64,000 nucleotides of DNA from Agarilytica sp045430345 (GCA_045430345.1 JAILXT010000002.1:310001-374000); one strand, 5' to 3'. Shown: positions 1 through 9,950, counted from the first letter of the stretch. Translations and numbers: made by a program. The notes: generated by a model from the letters alone, not told the origin.

Positions 1-3
1 ACA

Positions 4-549
4 TTAAATAGCTTCTCGTGCTTCGTCGGCGTTGGGCGCAGGGTTTTCTTCATTGCCCTGGATGGGGCTGTCGGTTTGAGCTTCGCCTGTGTCGATGTTT
101 TCCTCTGTGTTTGGTTCCGCATGCTCATCCGTATGGAGGTGCTCTGAGTCGCTGCTAATGTTCGCCGAGTTTTCCTGGGCTTCAGTGTCGACGGTTTCAG
201 TGTTCTCGGTGGTTATCTCCGTCGTTTCTGGGGGCTGGAGCGAAGTTGTCTGAGCGTCTTCTGGAGAGCTGCTATCAAACAGTGGGCCATGGTTGTCGCT
301 GGTCTGCGTTTTTTCTTCCGTGTTTTTGGGAATGCTGCTGAGCTCGGGGGTGCCATTTTCCCGCAAACTGGCTTTCACAATGGCGATTCTTAGCTCTACA
401 TTCTTCACCGTAAATTCTACTTTGCGGTTAATGGCTTCGTCTTTGTGTTCTGTGCGGTAGAGCGTGTTGGCGGCATCGCCCTCTAGCCATTCTCCGGCTT
501 TGCTTAAGTACTGGTCGTGCTGATTTTGAAGGAGATAGACTATGCTCAT
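4..549 (-). CDS. Hypothetical protein with acidic low-complexity tail
   Basis: About 181 residues starting at the ATG whose complement lies at 547-549 (MSIVYLLQ). An upstream in-frame start at 627 would add 26 residues with no coding look, so I prefer the internal one. The first about 70 residues are mixed charge and helix-like, with a KVEFTVKNVELRIAIVKA stretch. The rest is a Glu/Thr/Asn/Ser-rich disordered tail. There is no signal peptide or membrane segment. It is divergent from gspC across a 290 bp gap. I do not recognise a domain. The conserved-looking N-terminus plus variable acidic tail suggests a small cytoplasmic protein of unknown role. Confidence 0.6.
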   Translation of the reverse strand: MSIVYLLQNQHDQYLSKAGEWLEGDAANTLYRTEHKDEAINRKVEFTVKNVELRIAIVKASLRENGTPELSSIPKNTEEKTQTSDNHGPLFDSSSPEDAQTTSLQPPETTEITTENTETVDTEAQENSANISSDSEHLHTDEHAEPNTEENIDTGEAQTDSPIQGNEENPAPNADEAREAI

Positions 550-838
550 GAAAGGGGCTGCGCTCCGCTGGTGTGGGCCTGATTTGTATGAGGTGCATAG
601 AATACCGAGGCGGCTGAGTGACCACAAGTCGCCCTGCTGCCAGCTTAAATGAAATGATTCCAGTTTGTGTTCATCGCCTCAAATTTCGCGAAGTAGCAAG
701 CAAAAATGTGAAACAACTATGGAGCCTGGGGCGAAGGCATATCAATCCTTATACACCCTGGGTACACTGATTATCCCCTGAAATTTGGGGAAGTGGGCCT
801 GAGTGGGCCGATGATTACGAAGAATTAACATTTAACGT
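550..838. promoter_or_regulatory. Divergent intergenic region before the type II secretion operon
   Basis: 289 bp between a leftward hypothetical gene and gspC. It must hold the promoter for the long gsp operon and one for the leftward gene. I see AT-rich elements and a short inverted repeat, CCCC at 775-778 with GGGG at 787-790, but no convincing -35/-10 pair. Confidence 0.35.
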
Positions 839-1813
839 GTGGAGAGTGGTTTGTCGCAGCAGTTGACCCAAGGCGCATTTGTGACATTGATGAGCGAAAA
901 GCTACAGAGGGTTGTGGGCGTTTTGCTTCGTTTCCCTGTGGCGGGCTGGCGCGGCGTTGTCCTGTTTTTGGCGGCTGCATGGATGGTTCATAGTGTAGCG
1001 AGCCTATTTTGGGTCTTATTACCCCAGCCTGAGATTGGGCTGCCTAATAAATTGGCCATGCCGGTGGAGCAAAGCGCGGGTGGACAATCGAGCTCACAGT
1101 CAGTCAGCTTCGACTCGATAGCGTCTTTGGGCAAGATATTTGGCAATGCGTCTGCTGCTAATGTGGTGGTGAAAAAGCCAGTGGCGAAGCCTTCTGATGA
1201 TATTCAGGCCAACAAAACCACACGTTTAAGCCTGAAATTGCATGGCCTGTTTTCAAGCAGTGACCCGAAAGAAGGGAGTGCAATTATCGCTGGCGGTAAT
1301 AAGCAGGCGCTTTATTCTGTTGGTGATGAGATCAATGGAAATCGTGGCGTTAAGTTGGCACGTGTTCTTGAAAAGCGCGTGATCCTTAACAATAAAGGCA
1401 GTATGGAATCGTTGTGGCTTTTCTCTGAAGAGGATTTTTCTGTAAGTGCGCGGGCCAAGCCGAAAGCGAAGTCTGAATCGCCGTCCAAGCCGAAGAACAA
1501 CAATATTCGAACCTCAGCACGGCCCGATCAGATCCCCAAAAATATTGGGGATGTTGTGCGCTTTAGTGTGCATCGAGAGGGTGGAAAAATGGTGGGCTAC
1601 CGCATCCGCCCGGGCCGTGACCGTGAACTCTTTACCCAAGTTGGCCTAAAGGCTAACGATATCGTGACGTCAGTGAATGGCATTGAAGTTAACGACCCGA
1701 AACAAATTCGCAGTGTTTATAAATCTATGAAAACCGCGACCGAAGCACAGCTAAACGTGCTTCGTGATGGTGACACACATTCAATAACGATTAGCTTGGA
1801 TTCAGGTGCATAA
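839..1813 (+). CDS. gspC: Type II secretion inner-membrane protein GspC
   Basis: GspC links the inner-membrane platform to the GspD secretin. The 324-residue product has one N-terminal membrane segment near residues 35-60. A periplasmic HR-like domain follows around 120-205 (LKLHGLFSSSDPKEGSAII), then a Lys/Ser-rich linker. The C-terminal PDZ-type domain spans about 240-320 and includes GLKANDIVTSVNG and LNVLRDG. It is the first gene of gspC-N and lies 3 nt before gspD. The start is GTG at 839; an ATG at 890 (MSEKLQRV) also keeps the membrane segment. Neither has a strong ribosome site, so the exact start is uncertain. Confidence 0.92.
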   Translation: MESGLSQQLTQGAFVTLMSEKLQRVVGVLLRFPVAGWRGVVLFLAAAWMVHSVASLFWVLLPQPEIGLPNKLAMPVEQSAGGQSSSQSVSFDSIASLGKIFGNASAANVVVKKPVAKPSDDIQANKTTRLSLKLHGLFSSSDPKEGSAIIAGGNKQALYSVGDEINGNRGVKLARVLEKRVILNNKGSMESLWLFSEEDFSVSARAKPKAKSESPSKPKNNNIRTSARPDQIPKNIGDVVRFSVHREGGKMVGYRIRPGRDRELFTQVGLKANDIVTSVNGIEVNDPKQIRSVYKSMKTATEAQLNVLRDGDTHSITISLDSGA

Positions 1814-1816
1814 AAC

Positions 1817-3841
1817 GTGTTAAAGCAACTTTTGGCCTCCGTATTGGTGGCAGGCATTATGACCACGGGCTCTGTCGCTTGGGCGCAGAGTAACAAGGCC
1901 GCTGTAGAGCCAACGTACACCGTACAGTTTAACGACTCGGATATTCTTGAGGTCATTAAATTCGTCGCAGAGATTACCGGTAAAACCATGGTAATTGACC
2001 CGCGAGTGAAAGGCCGTATCAAGATTATGTCCAATGATTCGCTGACCAAGAAGGAGCTGTATGCGCTGTTTCGTTCTGTGTTGGAAATCAGCGATTTCAC
2101 CGTGGTCGAAGTGGGTGATATCGTCCGTATCGTGCCGATTAAGGATGCCCGAACCTCCCCTACTTCAGTCAACAAAACCGGCCCCGCCGATGACAGCGAG
2201 TTTATTACCCAGGTTATTCAGCTTAAAAATATCGCGGCAGCAAAAGTGATCCCGGTATTGCGTCCGCTTGTTCCTCAGAATTCACATTTAGCCGCTTACG
2301 ACCCCAGTAACGCCATCGTCATTACTGACACCAACGCCAATATTGAGCGCATGAAGGAAGTGATCGATAAGATTGATAAAGCGGCGCTGCCCACGACGGA
2401 AATCGTTAAGCTGAAATATGCCGACGCCGAAGTCATGGTGACGATTTTAGAAAAACTGCAAGGTAAGGAGGCCAAGCAAGGGCCTCAGTCAAATCGCATG
2501 ATTCTAGTGCCGGATGCACGAAATAACGCCATTTTGATTACTGGTGAAGATATGCAGCGTTCAAAGACGAAGCGTTTGATTTGGCAGTTGGATCAGCCAC
2601 AACAGCAGACGGGTAATGTGCGCGTTGTATATCTTGAATATGCAGATGCAAAAGACGTGGCGACAGTATTGACCAAGGTCGTACAGAATATGTCTAAAGC
2701 TGCGCCGGGTGGTAAGGGCAAGGGCGCAACTAAATCGCAGGCCACGGTTGAAGCGGATGAGGCGACGAATGCCCTTTTGATCACCGCTCCAAAAGACACT
2801 TTGGATTCGTTGTTGGCGGTTGTCGCGCGTTTAGATATTCGTCGTGCACAAGTATTAGTAGAAGCGATTATTGTCGATATTAATGTGAGCGATGGCTCCC
2901 AGGTGGGCGTTGAATGGCTATTCGCGAATCAGGAAGACGGTGTGTTCGGTGGTTCATCACGGGGTCCTGGGTCTGCATTGGGTGGTCCGGCTCAGTTGCT
3001 AGACCCCAATACTGACGATGACGATAGTTCTGGTCTTGCGAGTTTGGCAAATAGCATAATTGGTGCAACCGGCCAGACTTTGGGCGTGGCGAGTGACGGG
3101 CGAGATGCCTTTACGGCAATTTTGACGGCCCTTCGCGGTAACAGTAAGGCAAATATCCTATCCACACCTTCTTTGCTGACGATGGATAACCAAGAAGCGA
3201 CAATCTCTGTCGGCCAGAACGTGCCCTTCAGAACGGGGTCATATTCTTCTACGGGTAATAGTAGTAACCCATCCAATCCTTTCACCACTATTCAGCGTGA
3301 AAACGTAGGTATTAGCTTAACCGTTACGCCTCAGGTTAATGAGGGTAATAAAGTATTGCTCAATATTTCTCAGGAAGTGTCCAGCTTGTCAGACGGTGTT
3401 GCGGGCTCTGCCGATTTGATTACCAATCAAAGCACTATTAGCACTCAGGTACTGGCGAATGATGGGCAGACCATCGTGCTGGGTGGTTTGATTCGTGAAG
3501 ATATTCAAGACGGTGAGCAGAAAGTGCCCGTCCTAGGATCTATCCCGGTTTTGGGCCACTTTTTCCGCTTCCAGTCGACCAACTATAAAAAATCCAACTT
3601 GATGGTGTTCTTGCGGGCGAAAATTATTCGTGATGATGAATCGCTTTATGGCGCAACCGCAGAAAAGTATCGTCTTATCCAGGATATTCATAATGAGTTT
3701 AGGGACGAGGGCTTGAACCTATTAAGTGACGAGTATATCCCCGTACTGAAAGACTTCCCTGAGCTGCATTCGAGTGGAGTACCCGTTAGCGCTTACGAAA
3801 ATGGTGAAAGTGACGACGAAGTAGAAGAGGTCGAAGAGTAA
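1817..3841 (+). CDS. gspD: Type II secretion secretin GspD
   Basis: Outer-membrane secretin that forms the exit pore for folded exoproteins. 674 residues, starting with GTG at 1817. A Sec signal peptide ends near AWA-QS at residue 23. N0-N3 periplasmic modules follow, with typical phrases such as NSHLAAYDPSNAIVITD and PDARNNAILITG. The secretin beta-domain runs to about residue 610 and holds the conserved VPVLGSIPVLGHFF near 570-585. The C-terminal extension is acidic (DDEVEEVEE). The stop codon overlaps the gspE start by one base (TAATG). No pilotin gene is visible nearby. Length and order are normal for the family. Confidence 0.97.
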   Translation: MLKQLLASVLVAGIMTTGSVAWAQSNKAAVEPTYTVQFNDSDILEVIKFVAEITGKTMVIDPRVKGRIKIMSNDSLTKKELYALFRSVLEISDFTVVEVGDIVRIVPIKDARTSPTSVNKTGPADDSEFITQVIQLKNIAAAKVIPVLRPLVPQNSHLAAYDPSNAIVITDTNANIERMKEVIDKIDKAALPTTEIVKLKYADAEVMVTILEKLQGKEAKQGPQSNRMILVPDARNNAILITGEDMQRSKTKRLIWQLDQPQQQTGNVRVVYLEYADAKDVATVLTKVVQNMSKAAPGGKGKGATKSQATVEADEATNALLITAPKDTLDSLLAVVARLDIRRAQVLVEAIIVDINVSDGSQVGVEWLFANQEDGVFGGSSRGPGSALGGPAQLLDPNTDDDDSSGLASLANSIIGATGQTLGVASDGRDAFTAILTALRGNSKANILSTPSLLTMDNQEATISVGQNVPFRTGSYSSTGNSSNPSNPFTTIQRENVGISLTVTPQVNEGNKVLLNISQEVSSLSDGVAGSADLITNQSTISTQVLANDGQTIVLGGLIREDIQDGEQKVPVLGSIPVLGHFFRFQSTNYKKSNLMVFLRAKIIRDDESLYGATAEKYRLIQDIHNEFRDEGLNLLSDEYIPVLKDFPELHSSGVPVSAYENGESDDEVEEVEE

Positions 3842-5343
3842 TGCTCGACATCTTGTCAGAAGATGATGGCTCCCTAGAGCCGCAAGCTGAGCCTGCAAAA
3901 ATAGCACGCCTGCCGTTTTCCTTCGCCTCTGATTATGGCGTGATGCTGGATGGCGGTATGGTGATCCATACGGCTTCCGTTACCGCGCAAACATTGTTGG
4001 AATTACGCCGCTACGTTGGGCAGCCCTTACAGCTTGTTAAGTTGGAAGATGAAGAGTTTAAAGCGCGTCTTACTCAGGTGTATCAAAGTAATGACGGTGA
4101 AGCCCAGCAAGCAGTGGATGATATGGGCGCAGAGATGGATCTCGGTCAGTTAGCGGAAGATATAGATGATGGTGAATTGCTCGCCGGCGAAGGTGATGCA
4201 CCGGTTATTCGTCTAATTAACGCTGTTATCTCCCAAGCGATCCAAGAAAAAGCCTCTGATATCCACGTCGAGCCTTATGAAGACCGCGTCTCCATTCGTT
4301 TTCGCCGTGATGGTGTATTAACGGAAGTGCTTTCACCCAAACCTGTTTTGGCTCCGGTATTGGTCTCGCGTCTTAAAGTGATGGCGAAAATGGATATTGC
4401 CGAAAAGCGTGTGCCTCAAGATGGTCGTATCTCGGTGAAAATTGCTGGGCACGCGGTGGATATTCGTGTGTCGACATTACCATCTGCTCATGGTGAACGT
4501 GTCGTACTGCGGATTCTTGATCAGGCCGCTGGTCAGCTGACATTAGCTCAGCTCAACATGCCTAAGTTTGTGCAAGAGCACTACGAAACGGGCTTACGAA
4601 AGCCCCACGGTATTATTTTGGTGACGGGTCCCACAGGCTCCGGTAAAACAACCAGCCTTTATGCGGGTTTAAGTTTTTTGAATACCCGTGCGCGCAACAT
4701 CATGACCGTCGAAGACCCAATAGAATATCTCTTGCCGGGTATTGGTCAGACCCAGGTTAACAGTAAAGTCGAAATGACCTTTGCAAAAGGTCTACGGGCG
4801 ATTCTTCGGCAAGATCCGGATGTCGTCATGATCGGTGAGATTCGTGACCAAGAGACCGCAAGTATTGCGGTGCAGGCGAGTTTGACGGGTCACTTGGTGT
4901 TATCCACCCTGCATACCAATACCGCGATCGGTGCGGTGACGCGTTTGCACGATATGGGTGTAGAGCCCTTCTTATTATCGTCCAGCCTTGAAGCCTTAAT
5001 GGCGCAGCGTCTGGTGCGTGTTTTATGTCCGGCATGTAAAAAGCCTCATAAAGCCACTGAGTCAGAGGCATCCCGTCTTAAAATTCCTGAAGGCGCCGAA
5101 GTCTTTGCGCCGGTGGGTTGTGCCGAATGTAACGACAATGGCTATAGAGGCCGTACCGGTATTTACGAGCTTATTCCTGTGGATGATGGCTTACGGCTAC
5201 TTATCCATGAAGGGGCTGGCGAACAAAAAATGTTAGAGCATGTACGTAAAGCTTGTACCTCCATCGATCAGGATGGCCGCGATAAAGTACTCCAGGGCAT
5301 CACCAGCGTGGAAGAGGTGTTGCGGGTAACGGCAACGACCTAG
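3841..5343 (+). CDS. gspE: Type II secretion ATPase GspE
   Basis: Cytoplasmic hexameric ATPase that powers pseudopilus assembly. 500 residues. An N-terminal GspE_N-like region precedes the ATPase core. Walker A GPTGSGKT is at residues 263-270, and the Asp box and Walker B region with RQDPDVVMIGEIRD follow. A His box (STLHTNTAIGAVTRL) comes next. The zinc-binding tetracysteine (CPAC then CAEC) lies near 400-440. It starts on the last base of gspD, suggesting translational coupling, and ends 8 nt before gspF. Confidence 0.97.
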   Translation: MLDILSEDDGSLEPQAEPAKIARLPFSFASDYGVMLDGGMVIHTASVTAQTLLELRRYVGQPLQLVKLEDEEFKARLTQVYQSNDGEAQQAVDDMGAEMDLGQLAEDIDDGELLAGEGDAPVIRLINAVISQAIQEKASDIHVEPYEDRVSIRFRRDGVLTEVLSPKPVLAPVLVSRLKVMAKMDIAEKRVPQDGRISVKIAGHAVDIRVSTLPSAHGERVVLRILDQAAGQLTLAQLNMPKFVQEHYETGLRKPHGIILVTGPTGSGKTTSLYAGLSFLNTRARNIMTVEDPIEYLLPGIGQTQVNSKVEMTFAKGLRAILRQDPDVVMIGEIRDQETASIAVQASLTGHLVLSTLHTNTAIGAVTRLHDMGVEPFLLSSSLEALMAQRLVRVLCPACKKPHKATESEASRLKIPEGAEVFAPVGCAECNDNGYRGRTGIYELIPVDDGLRLLIHEGAGEQKMLEHVRKACTSIDQDGRDKVLQGITSVEEVLRVTATT

Positions 5344-5351
5344 GCTCTGAC

Positions 5352-6602
5352 ATGGCGGCATTTACTTACACAGCGCTAGACGCCAAAGGCAAGAAAGTTA
5401 AAGGCGTTCTAGAAGGCGATTCCGAACGGCACGTGCGTGGCCAGCTTCGTGGGCGCCAACTAAAACCGTTAGAAGTTAAATCGTCTCGTAAGCCCTTTAA
5501 TGAAAAAAGCGGCAGCAAATCGGGATCGAAAGACGGCGGCGGTTTTAGCTTTAGTTTCGGTGGGCCGACGATGGGCCATCGCGATGTTTCGTTAGTCACT
5601 CGACAGCTCGCATCTCTCGTTCAATCAGGTTTACCTTTAGACGAAGTGCTACAGGCGGCAGCGAAACAAAGTCGTAAGCCGGCGATTAAAACCATTATTT
5701 TGCAGATTCGCTCAAGAGTGCTGGAAGGATTAAGTCTTGCCCAAGCGATGAGCGAATTGCCGCGCGTATTTGATAAGTTATATCAAGCGATGATTCGTGC
5801 AGGTGAAACCTCTGGTTTTTTAGGGCCTGTATTAGATCGTTTGGCGGACTACACAGAGCGCGCCCAAGAGACAAAACAAAAACTAAAGTCTGCGATGATC
5901 TATCCGCTTGTGATGCTGTTTGTCTGTGTTACGGTGGTTGTGGTGATGATGGTAAAGGTTGTGCCAAACCTTATCAGCATGTTCGAGCGGAATGATATGG
6001 AGTTGCCCACGCTGACTAAAGCGTTGATTGCCAGCAGTAATTTTTTGGTGGATTACGGTGTATTCCTTTTAATTGCACTAATAGGTTTGGCGGTCCTATT
6101 TAAATGGACGATCAGTGAGCCAAAGCGCAAGCGCCAATGGCATAAATTAACACTGAAGTTTCCGCTAATTGGCAATTTGATTTTACAGTCAGAAGCATCT
6201 CGTTATGCCAGTACCTTGGGCTTATTGTCTAATAGTGGTGTGCCCTTGTTAGAGGGAATTAAAATTGCCTCGCAAGTATTAGAGAATTTGGAATTACAAA
6301 GTGCATCGAAGGAAGTCGCTGTTGCCGTGCAGGAAGGCAGTAGTTTTGCAAAAGCCTTGGATCAGGCCCAGGTGTTTCCACCATTGTTGGTGCAAATGGT
6401 TGCCTCCGGTGAGGCAAACGGAAAACTTTCTGAGCAGTTGTTGCACGCCGCGCGTAACCAAGAGCGAGAGTTAGAGTTTTCACTAAATACAATGATGAGC
6501 TTGTTAGAGCCAGCGATGATTTTGTTTATGGGGGGCACCGTTACGACGATCGTAATGGCGATATTGCTGCCTATTTTCAACATGAGTTCTTTGGTCGGAT
6601 AG
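5352..6602 (+). CDS. gspF: Type II secretion platform protein GspF
   Basis: Polytopic inner-membrane platform protein that contacts GspE and GspL. 416 residues with two GspF domains. Hydrophobic segments lie near 180-205, 230-250 and 385-410. The N-terminal region begins MAAFTYTALDAKGKK, the standard GspF opening. A Ser/Gly/Lys-rich linker follows around residues 45-75. Typical motifs RQLASLVQSGLPLDEVL and ASTLGLLSNSGVPLLEGI occur in the first and second repeats. It is followed by a 41 nt gap before the major pseudopilin. Confidence 0.97.
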   Translation: MAAFTYTALDAKGKKVKGVLEGDSERHVRGQLRGRQLKPLEVKSSRKPFNEKSGSKSGSKDGGGFSFSFGGPTMGHRDVSLVTRQLASLVQSGLPLDEVLQAAAKQSRKPAIKTIILQIRSRVLEGLSLAQAMSELPRVFDKLYQAMIRAGETSGFLGPVLDRLADYTERAQETKQKLKSAMIYPLVMLFVCVTVVVVMMVKVVPNLISMFERNDMELPTLTKALIASSNFLVDYGVFLLIALIGLAVLFKWTISEPKRKRQWHKLTLKFPLIGNLILQSEASRYASTLGLLSNSGVPLLEGIKIASQVLENLELQSASKEVAVAVQEGSSFAKALDQAQVFPPLLVQMVASGEANGKLSEQLLHAARNQERELEFSLNTMMSLLEPAMILFMGGTVTTIVMAILLPIFNMSSLVG

Positions 6603-6643
6603 ATATCAAAAAATATAACTATTACATATTGAGAGAGTGAACT

Positions 6644-7087
6644 ATGAACATGGGAAAACAAAAAGGTATGACATTGATCGAAATTATGGTCGTTGTTGTC
6701 ATTATCGGGTTACTAGCCGCTGCGATCGGGCCGCAAGTTATCGGTGCACTTGGGCAGGCCCAAGATAAAGTGGTGCAAAATGATTTTAAAGCGATTGAAA
6801 CCGCGTTGAAAATGTACAAGCTGGATAACTTTGTATACCCCTCAACAGACCAGGGTTTGGAAGCATTGGTTTCGCCCCCTGAATCTGATCCAGTACCTAA
6901 AAACTGGCGAAAAGACGGCTACCTTCCAGAACTAGCCGTAGACCCATGGGGCAGTGATTACTTATACGAAAGTCCGGGTGATGGTAAGCCTTACACTATT
7001 TATACCTTGGGTGCAGATGGTGTTCGTGGTGGTGCGGATGAATATGCCGATATTACCAATTGGGATAAGCCTGGGGATAAAGATTAA
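6644..7087 (+). CDS. gspG: Major pseudopilin GspG
   Basis: Main subunit of the pseudopilus. 147 residues. The prepilin peptidase site is KG^MTLIE at residues 8-9, with the essential Glu five residues into the mature protein and a hydrophobic N-terminal helix. The C-terminal half carries the conserved calcium-loop style segment DPWGSDYLYESPGDGKPYTIYTLGADG. It is preceded by GAGAG-type ribosome binding bases. The prepilin peptidase itself is not in this window and must be encoded elsewhere. Confidence 0.97.
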   Translation: MNMGKQKGMTLIEIMVVVVIIGLLAAAIGPQVIGALGQAQDKVVQNDFKAIETALKMYKLDNFVYPSTDQGLEALVSPPESDPVPKNWRKDGYLPELAVDPWGSDYLYESPGDGKPYTIYTLGADGVRGGADEYADITNWDKPGDKD

Positions 7088-7113
7088 GGCGAGTTTATTT
7101 GGTGTGAGTAAAC

Positions 7114-7698
7114 GTGGTGATAAATAATCGGGGTGACATAAAACACAGTAGCGGCTTTACGCTTATAGAAGTACTTGTGGTCCTAATGATCATTGGGATC
7201 GCTGTAGGCGGTGTTTCTGTTTTTTTTACACAAGATGGTCCTGATGAAGATTTAAAAAAAACTATAGAGCGCTTTGTGGTTATTGGGGATCACATCTCTG
7301 AGTTAGCGGTGTTAGGTGGCGAGCCCATTGGGATGTTACTGGAGCCCCCTGAGTGGAGAGAAAATCCTTTGGACGAAGGCTGGCGTTATAGTTGGCAGCG
7401 TATGACGCCAGAGGGCTGGCAGGAGTTAGAGGATGTACTGCCTGTGGAAATCCCCAATGCTATGGAGCTCAATGTCTTTATTGATGAGCAAGAATGGAAA
7501 TATGAAGATGCGCCGAAAGAACTAATTCCAATTTTGGCTTTTTATCCCAGTGGTGAAGTGACGCCGTTTGAGATTGAGTTTATGCACGAAGAGTTAACCG
7601 GTGATACTCAAAATGTGAAAGTAAATTTGTGGGGAGAAGTCGTATGGGTACAACGCCAGGAGCAAGAAGAGGAAGCTTTTGGTAATGGGTTCGAGTGA
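7114..7698 (+). CDS. gspH: Minor pseudopilin GspH
   Basis: Minor pseudopilin thought to bridge the GspG shaft and the IJK tip. 194 residues with prepilin motif SG^FTLIEVLVVLMIIG around residues 13-28 and a divergent C-terminal globular domain. The start is one of two consecutive GTG codons at 7114 or 7117. Its stop overlaps the beginning of gspI. Confidence 0.93.
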   Translation: MVINNRGDIKHSSGFTLIEVLVVLMIIGIAVGGVSVFFTQDGPDEDLKKTIERFVVIGDHISELAVLGGEPIGMLLEPPEWRENPLDEGWRYSWQRMTPEGWQELEDVLPVEIPNAMELNVFIDEQEWKYEDAPKELIPILAFYPSGEVTPFEIEFMHEELTGDTQNVKVNLWGEVVWVQRQEQEEEAFGNGFE

Positions 7699-7705
7699 TT
7701 ACGCG

Positions 7706-8098
7706 ATGAAGAAGGTTACGAGCCATTCTCGTCAATATGGATTCACTCTAATCGAGGTGATGGTGGCCTTAGTCATCGTGGGTATTGCGTTACCGGCGAT
7801 GTTGTTAAGAATGCAAAGTGTGATTGATCATTCCTCTCATATGACGCGAAAAACCTACGCATACTGGTTTGCGGAAAATATTCGTCAAGAAATGCTGTTG
7901 ACGCAAAAGCTACAAGGTAATGTCGCTAAGACGAAGAAAAAACAAGATACGGAAGAGTTTGCTGGGCAAGAGTGGCACTGGAAAATGGAGATGAAGGAGG
8001 TTGGGGATATTCCCGGCATGTATCAAATGGATATATCGGTTGGGGTGGATCAGGATGAGATACTAGCCACCCTTTCAGGCTTTATATATGAGCAGTAA
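7706..8098 (+). CDS. gspI: Minor pseudopilin GspI
   Basis: Tip pseudopilin that assembles with GspJ and GspK. From ATG 7706 (MKKVTSHSRQYG) it has 130 residues and the prepilin site YG^FTLIEVMVALVIVG. In-frame TTG at 7679 and ATG at 7685 lie upstream inside gspH and would lengthen the leader by up to nine residues. I prefer 7706 because the leader then has normal length. The reading frame ends 11 nt into gspJ. Confidence 0.92.
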   Translation: MKKVTSHSRQYGFTLIEVMVALVIVGIALPAMLLRMQSVIDHSSHMTRKTYAYWFAENIRQEMLLTQKLQGNVAKTKKKQDTEEFAGQEWHWKMEMKEVGDIPGMYQMDISVGVDQDEILATLSGFIYEQ

Positions 8099-8723
8099 GC
8101 AGAATGGGTTGACGCTGATAGAGGTTCTGATTGCGGTCATTATCATGGCCTTGATTGGCACTATCTCATATCAATCGTTGGACACGACTATTCGTTCGAA
8201 AGAAGTCGTAGAGGAGCATCTTAAGGAGTTGTCCAAAGTTGACCGGGCGTGGTTGCTAATCGAGGGAGATCTCAAAAATATATTGAACAACAGTGTTTCA
8301 CAATCTTTTGGGCCGGGTGGTGGTGAAGATTTACCTTCATTGTTTTTAGATAATTCAGATGAAGAATATTGGTTAGTCGTACTTAGAGGTGGTCACGCGA
8401 ACCCTTTGAATTTCATTCGCAGTGAATTGATTCGTGTTGGCTACCGCGTACAAGATTCCGTTCTTTGGCGTGATGTCTGGTACAACGTGGCTTCGGTAGA
8501 TGTGGATCAAGCGCGTAATCAAAAGGTGTTGGATAACGTTGAGACAGTTGAGGTGAAAATACTTTCTCCCACCGCAACGAGTTTTGATGGTGGGCCGTGG
8601 GTGGATAAGTGGCCACCGCAAGGTGCGCGGCCCGAAGAAATGCCATTCGCAGTAGAAGTTATTTTACGTTTAAAAGATGATGAAGAAATATCGCGTTTGT
8701 TTTCCCTGGTGAATGGAAAATGA
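8088..8723 (+). CDS. gspJ: Minor pseudopilin GspJ
   Basis: Tip pseudopilin. 211 residues with a very short leader and prepilin site NG^LTLIEVLIAVIIMA, followed by the usual GspJ body (HLKELSKVDRAWLLIEGDL and VILRLKDDEEISRLF). It overlaps gspI by 11 nt and shares ATGA with gspK, so translation of gspH-K is probably coupled. Confidence 0.95.
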   Translation: MSSKQNGLTLIEVLIAVIIMALIGTISYQSLDTTIRSKEVVEEHLKELSKVDRAWLLIEGDLKNILNNSVSQSFGPGGGEDLPSLFLDNSDEEYWLVVLRGGHANPLNFIRSELIRVGYRVQDSVLWRDVWYNVASVDVDQARNQKVLDNVETVEVKILSPTATSFDGGPWVDKWPPQGARPEEMPFAVEVILRLKDDEEISRLFSLVNGK

Positions 8724-9871
8724 CGAAGAGCTTGGCGGCTAAGCAGCGTGGCGTTGCCTTGATTATGGCAATGATGATCGTGGCGTTAATCACGGTTGTT
8801 GCGACGGAGCTTTCGTGGCGCTTTGAGTTAAGTGTTTCGCGCAGTGGTAACCGATGGGCCGGTATGGATGCGAAAGCATATTTGGATGGCGCAGAAGAAG
8901 GGGCGAAAGCGATTCTGCGTAGGGATATCGACGACAATGCTACCAAAGAATCTGATCATGTAGGTGAGGACTGGGCAAGTCCTATTCCATACCAAGAAGG
9001 TGCGGTGGCGTTGGAAATAGCGTTATCAGATGCAGAAGGGCGATTTAATCTCAATATGTTGCGAGATAAGCCGCCATGTAATCAACCAAGTCCGCCGGAG
9101 GGTGTGGCTAATTGTTCTGGAGGGGATGCGTGTATAAGGTTTACAGAGCAACAGCATGTTTTTATTCGATTACTGCAAACGTTTAACGTAAGTGATAGTG
9201 AAGAAGAGATTGTGACTTTAACGCAAGAACAATCTGAAGGGATTACGGAAGCAGTGATTGATTGGCTTGATGAAGATTCAACAATTACAGGTTTCGGTGG
9301 TGCGGAGTCAGATCATTATGAATCGCTAGAGCCACCGCAAGCCATAGCGAATAATGAAATGGTGAGCGTCAGTGAGCTGCAAGTGCTGAATAATATGCCG
9401 CCAAAGTTATATAAGCAGCTTGTGCCTCATGTGATTGCATTGCCATATGAGGAGGTGCCCAAAATCAATATACAGACAGCCACGCAAAACGTTTTGCGTT
9501 CGATAAAAGCAAAGGATGCGGAAAACCCGAAAGCGTGTGATTTGTTGCCGTTTGAGGAGGAGGTCGGTTCTAGTTTTTTGTCTTTTATACAAAGTAATGC
9601 TGAAGACGAAGGCTTTAAAGACATTGGAAAACTGAAATCGTCTCCCGATTTACCTCCGGAGTGGGGCGAGAACGGCGGGTATGGCGATATTCTTGCTGAT
9701 GGCGGCTTGTTTGCGGTGAAGCAAAGTAAGTACTTTATTTTGAATAGTACAGTGTTTATCGGAGAGGATTATGTGCGTCGGGGATTAAGCTTGATTAAGC
9801 GAGAATCTGGTGGTGAAAATGAGAACGATGTAAAGATTAATGTCGTCCGCCGTACAGACGCAAATTTTTAA
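8720..9871 (+). CDS. gspK: Minor pseudopilin GspK
   Basis: Large tip pseudopilin that caps the pseudopilus. 383 residues. The prepilin site RG^VALIMAMMIVALITVV lacks the Glu at position 5, which is normal for GspK and fits its place at the very tip. The alpha-domain contains the phrase EGRFNLNMLRDK and a disulfide-type Cys pair. WLDEDS and the following SELQVLNNMPP are family signatures. It overlaps gspJ by ATGA and is followed by 79 nt before gspL. Confidence 0.95.
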   Translation: MTKSLAAKQRGVALIMAMMIVALITVVATELSWRFELSVSRSGNRWAGMDAKAYLDGAEEGAKAILRRDIDDNATKESDHVGEDWASPIPYQEGAVALEIALSDAEGRFNLNMLRDKPPCNQPSPPEGVANCSGGDACIRFTEQQHVFIRLLQTFNVSDSEEEIVTLTQEQSEGITEAVIDWLDEDSTITGFGGAESDHYESLEPPQAIANNEMVSVSELQVLNNMPPKLYKQLVPHVIALPYEEVPKINIQTATQNVLRSIKAKDAENPKACDLLPFEEEVGSSFLSFIQSNAEDEGFKDIGKLKSSPDLPPEWGENGGYGDILADGGLFAVKQSKYFILNSTVFIGEDYVRRGLSLIKRESGGENENDVKINVVRRTDANF

Positions 9872-9950
9872 AACTTTATGTGTTATACATTTTGAGAAAT
9901 AAAGAAGACGAATTAATCACCCGTCTTAAAAAATCAAAAAGAGAAATATT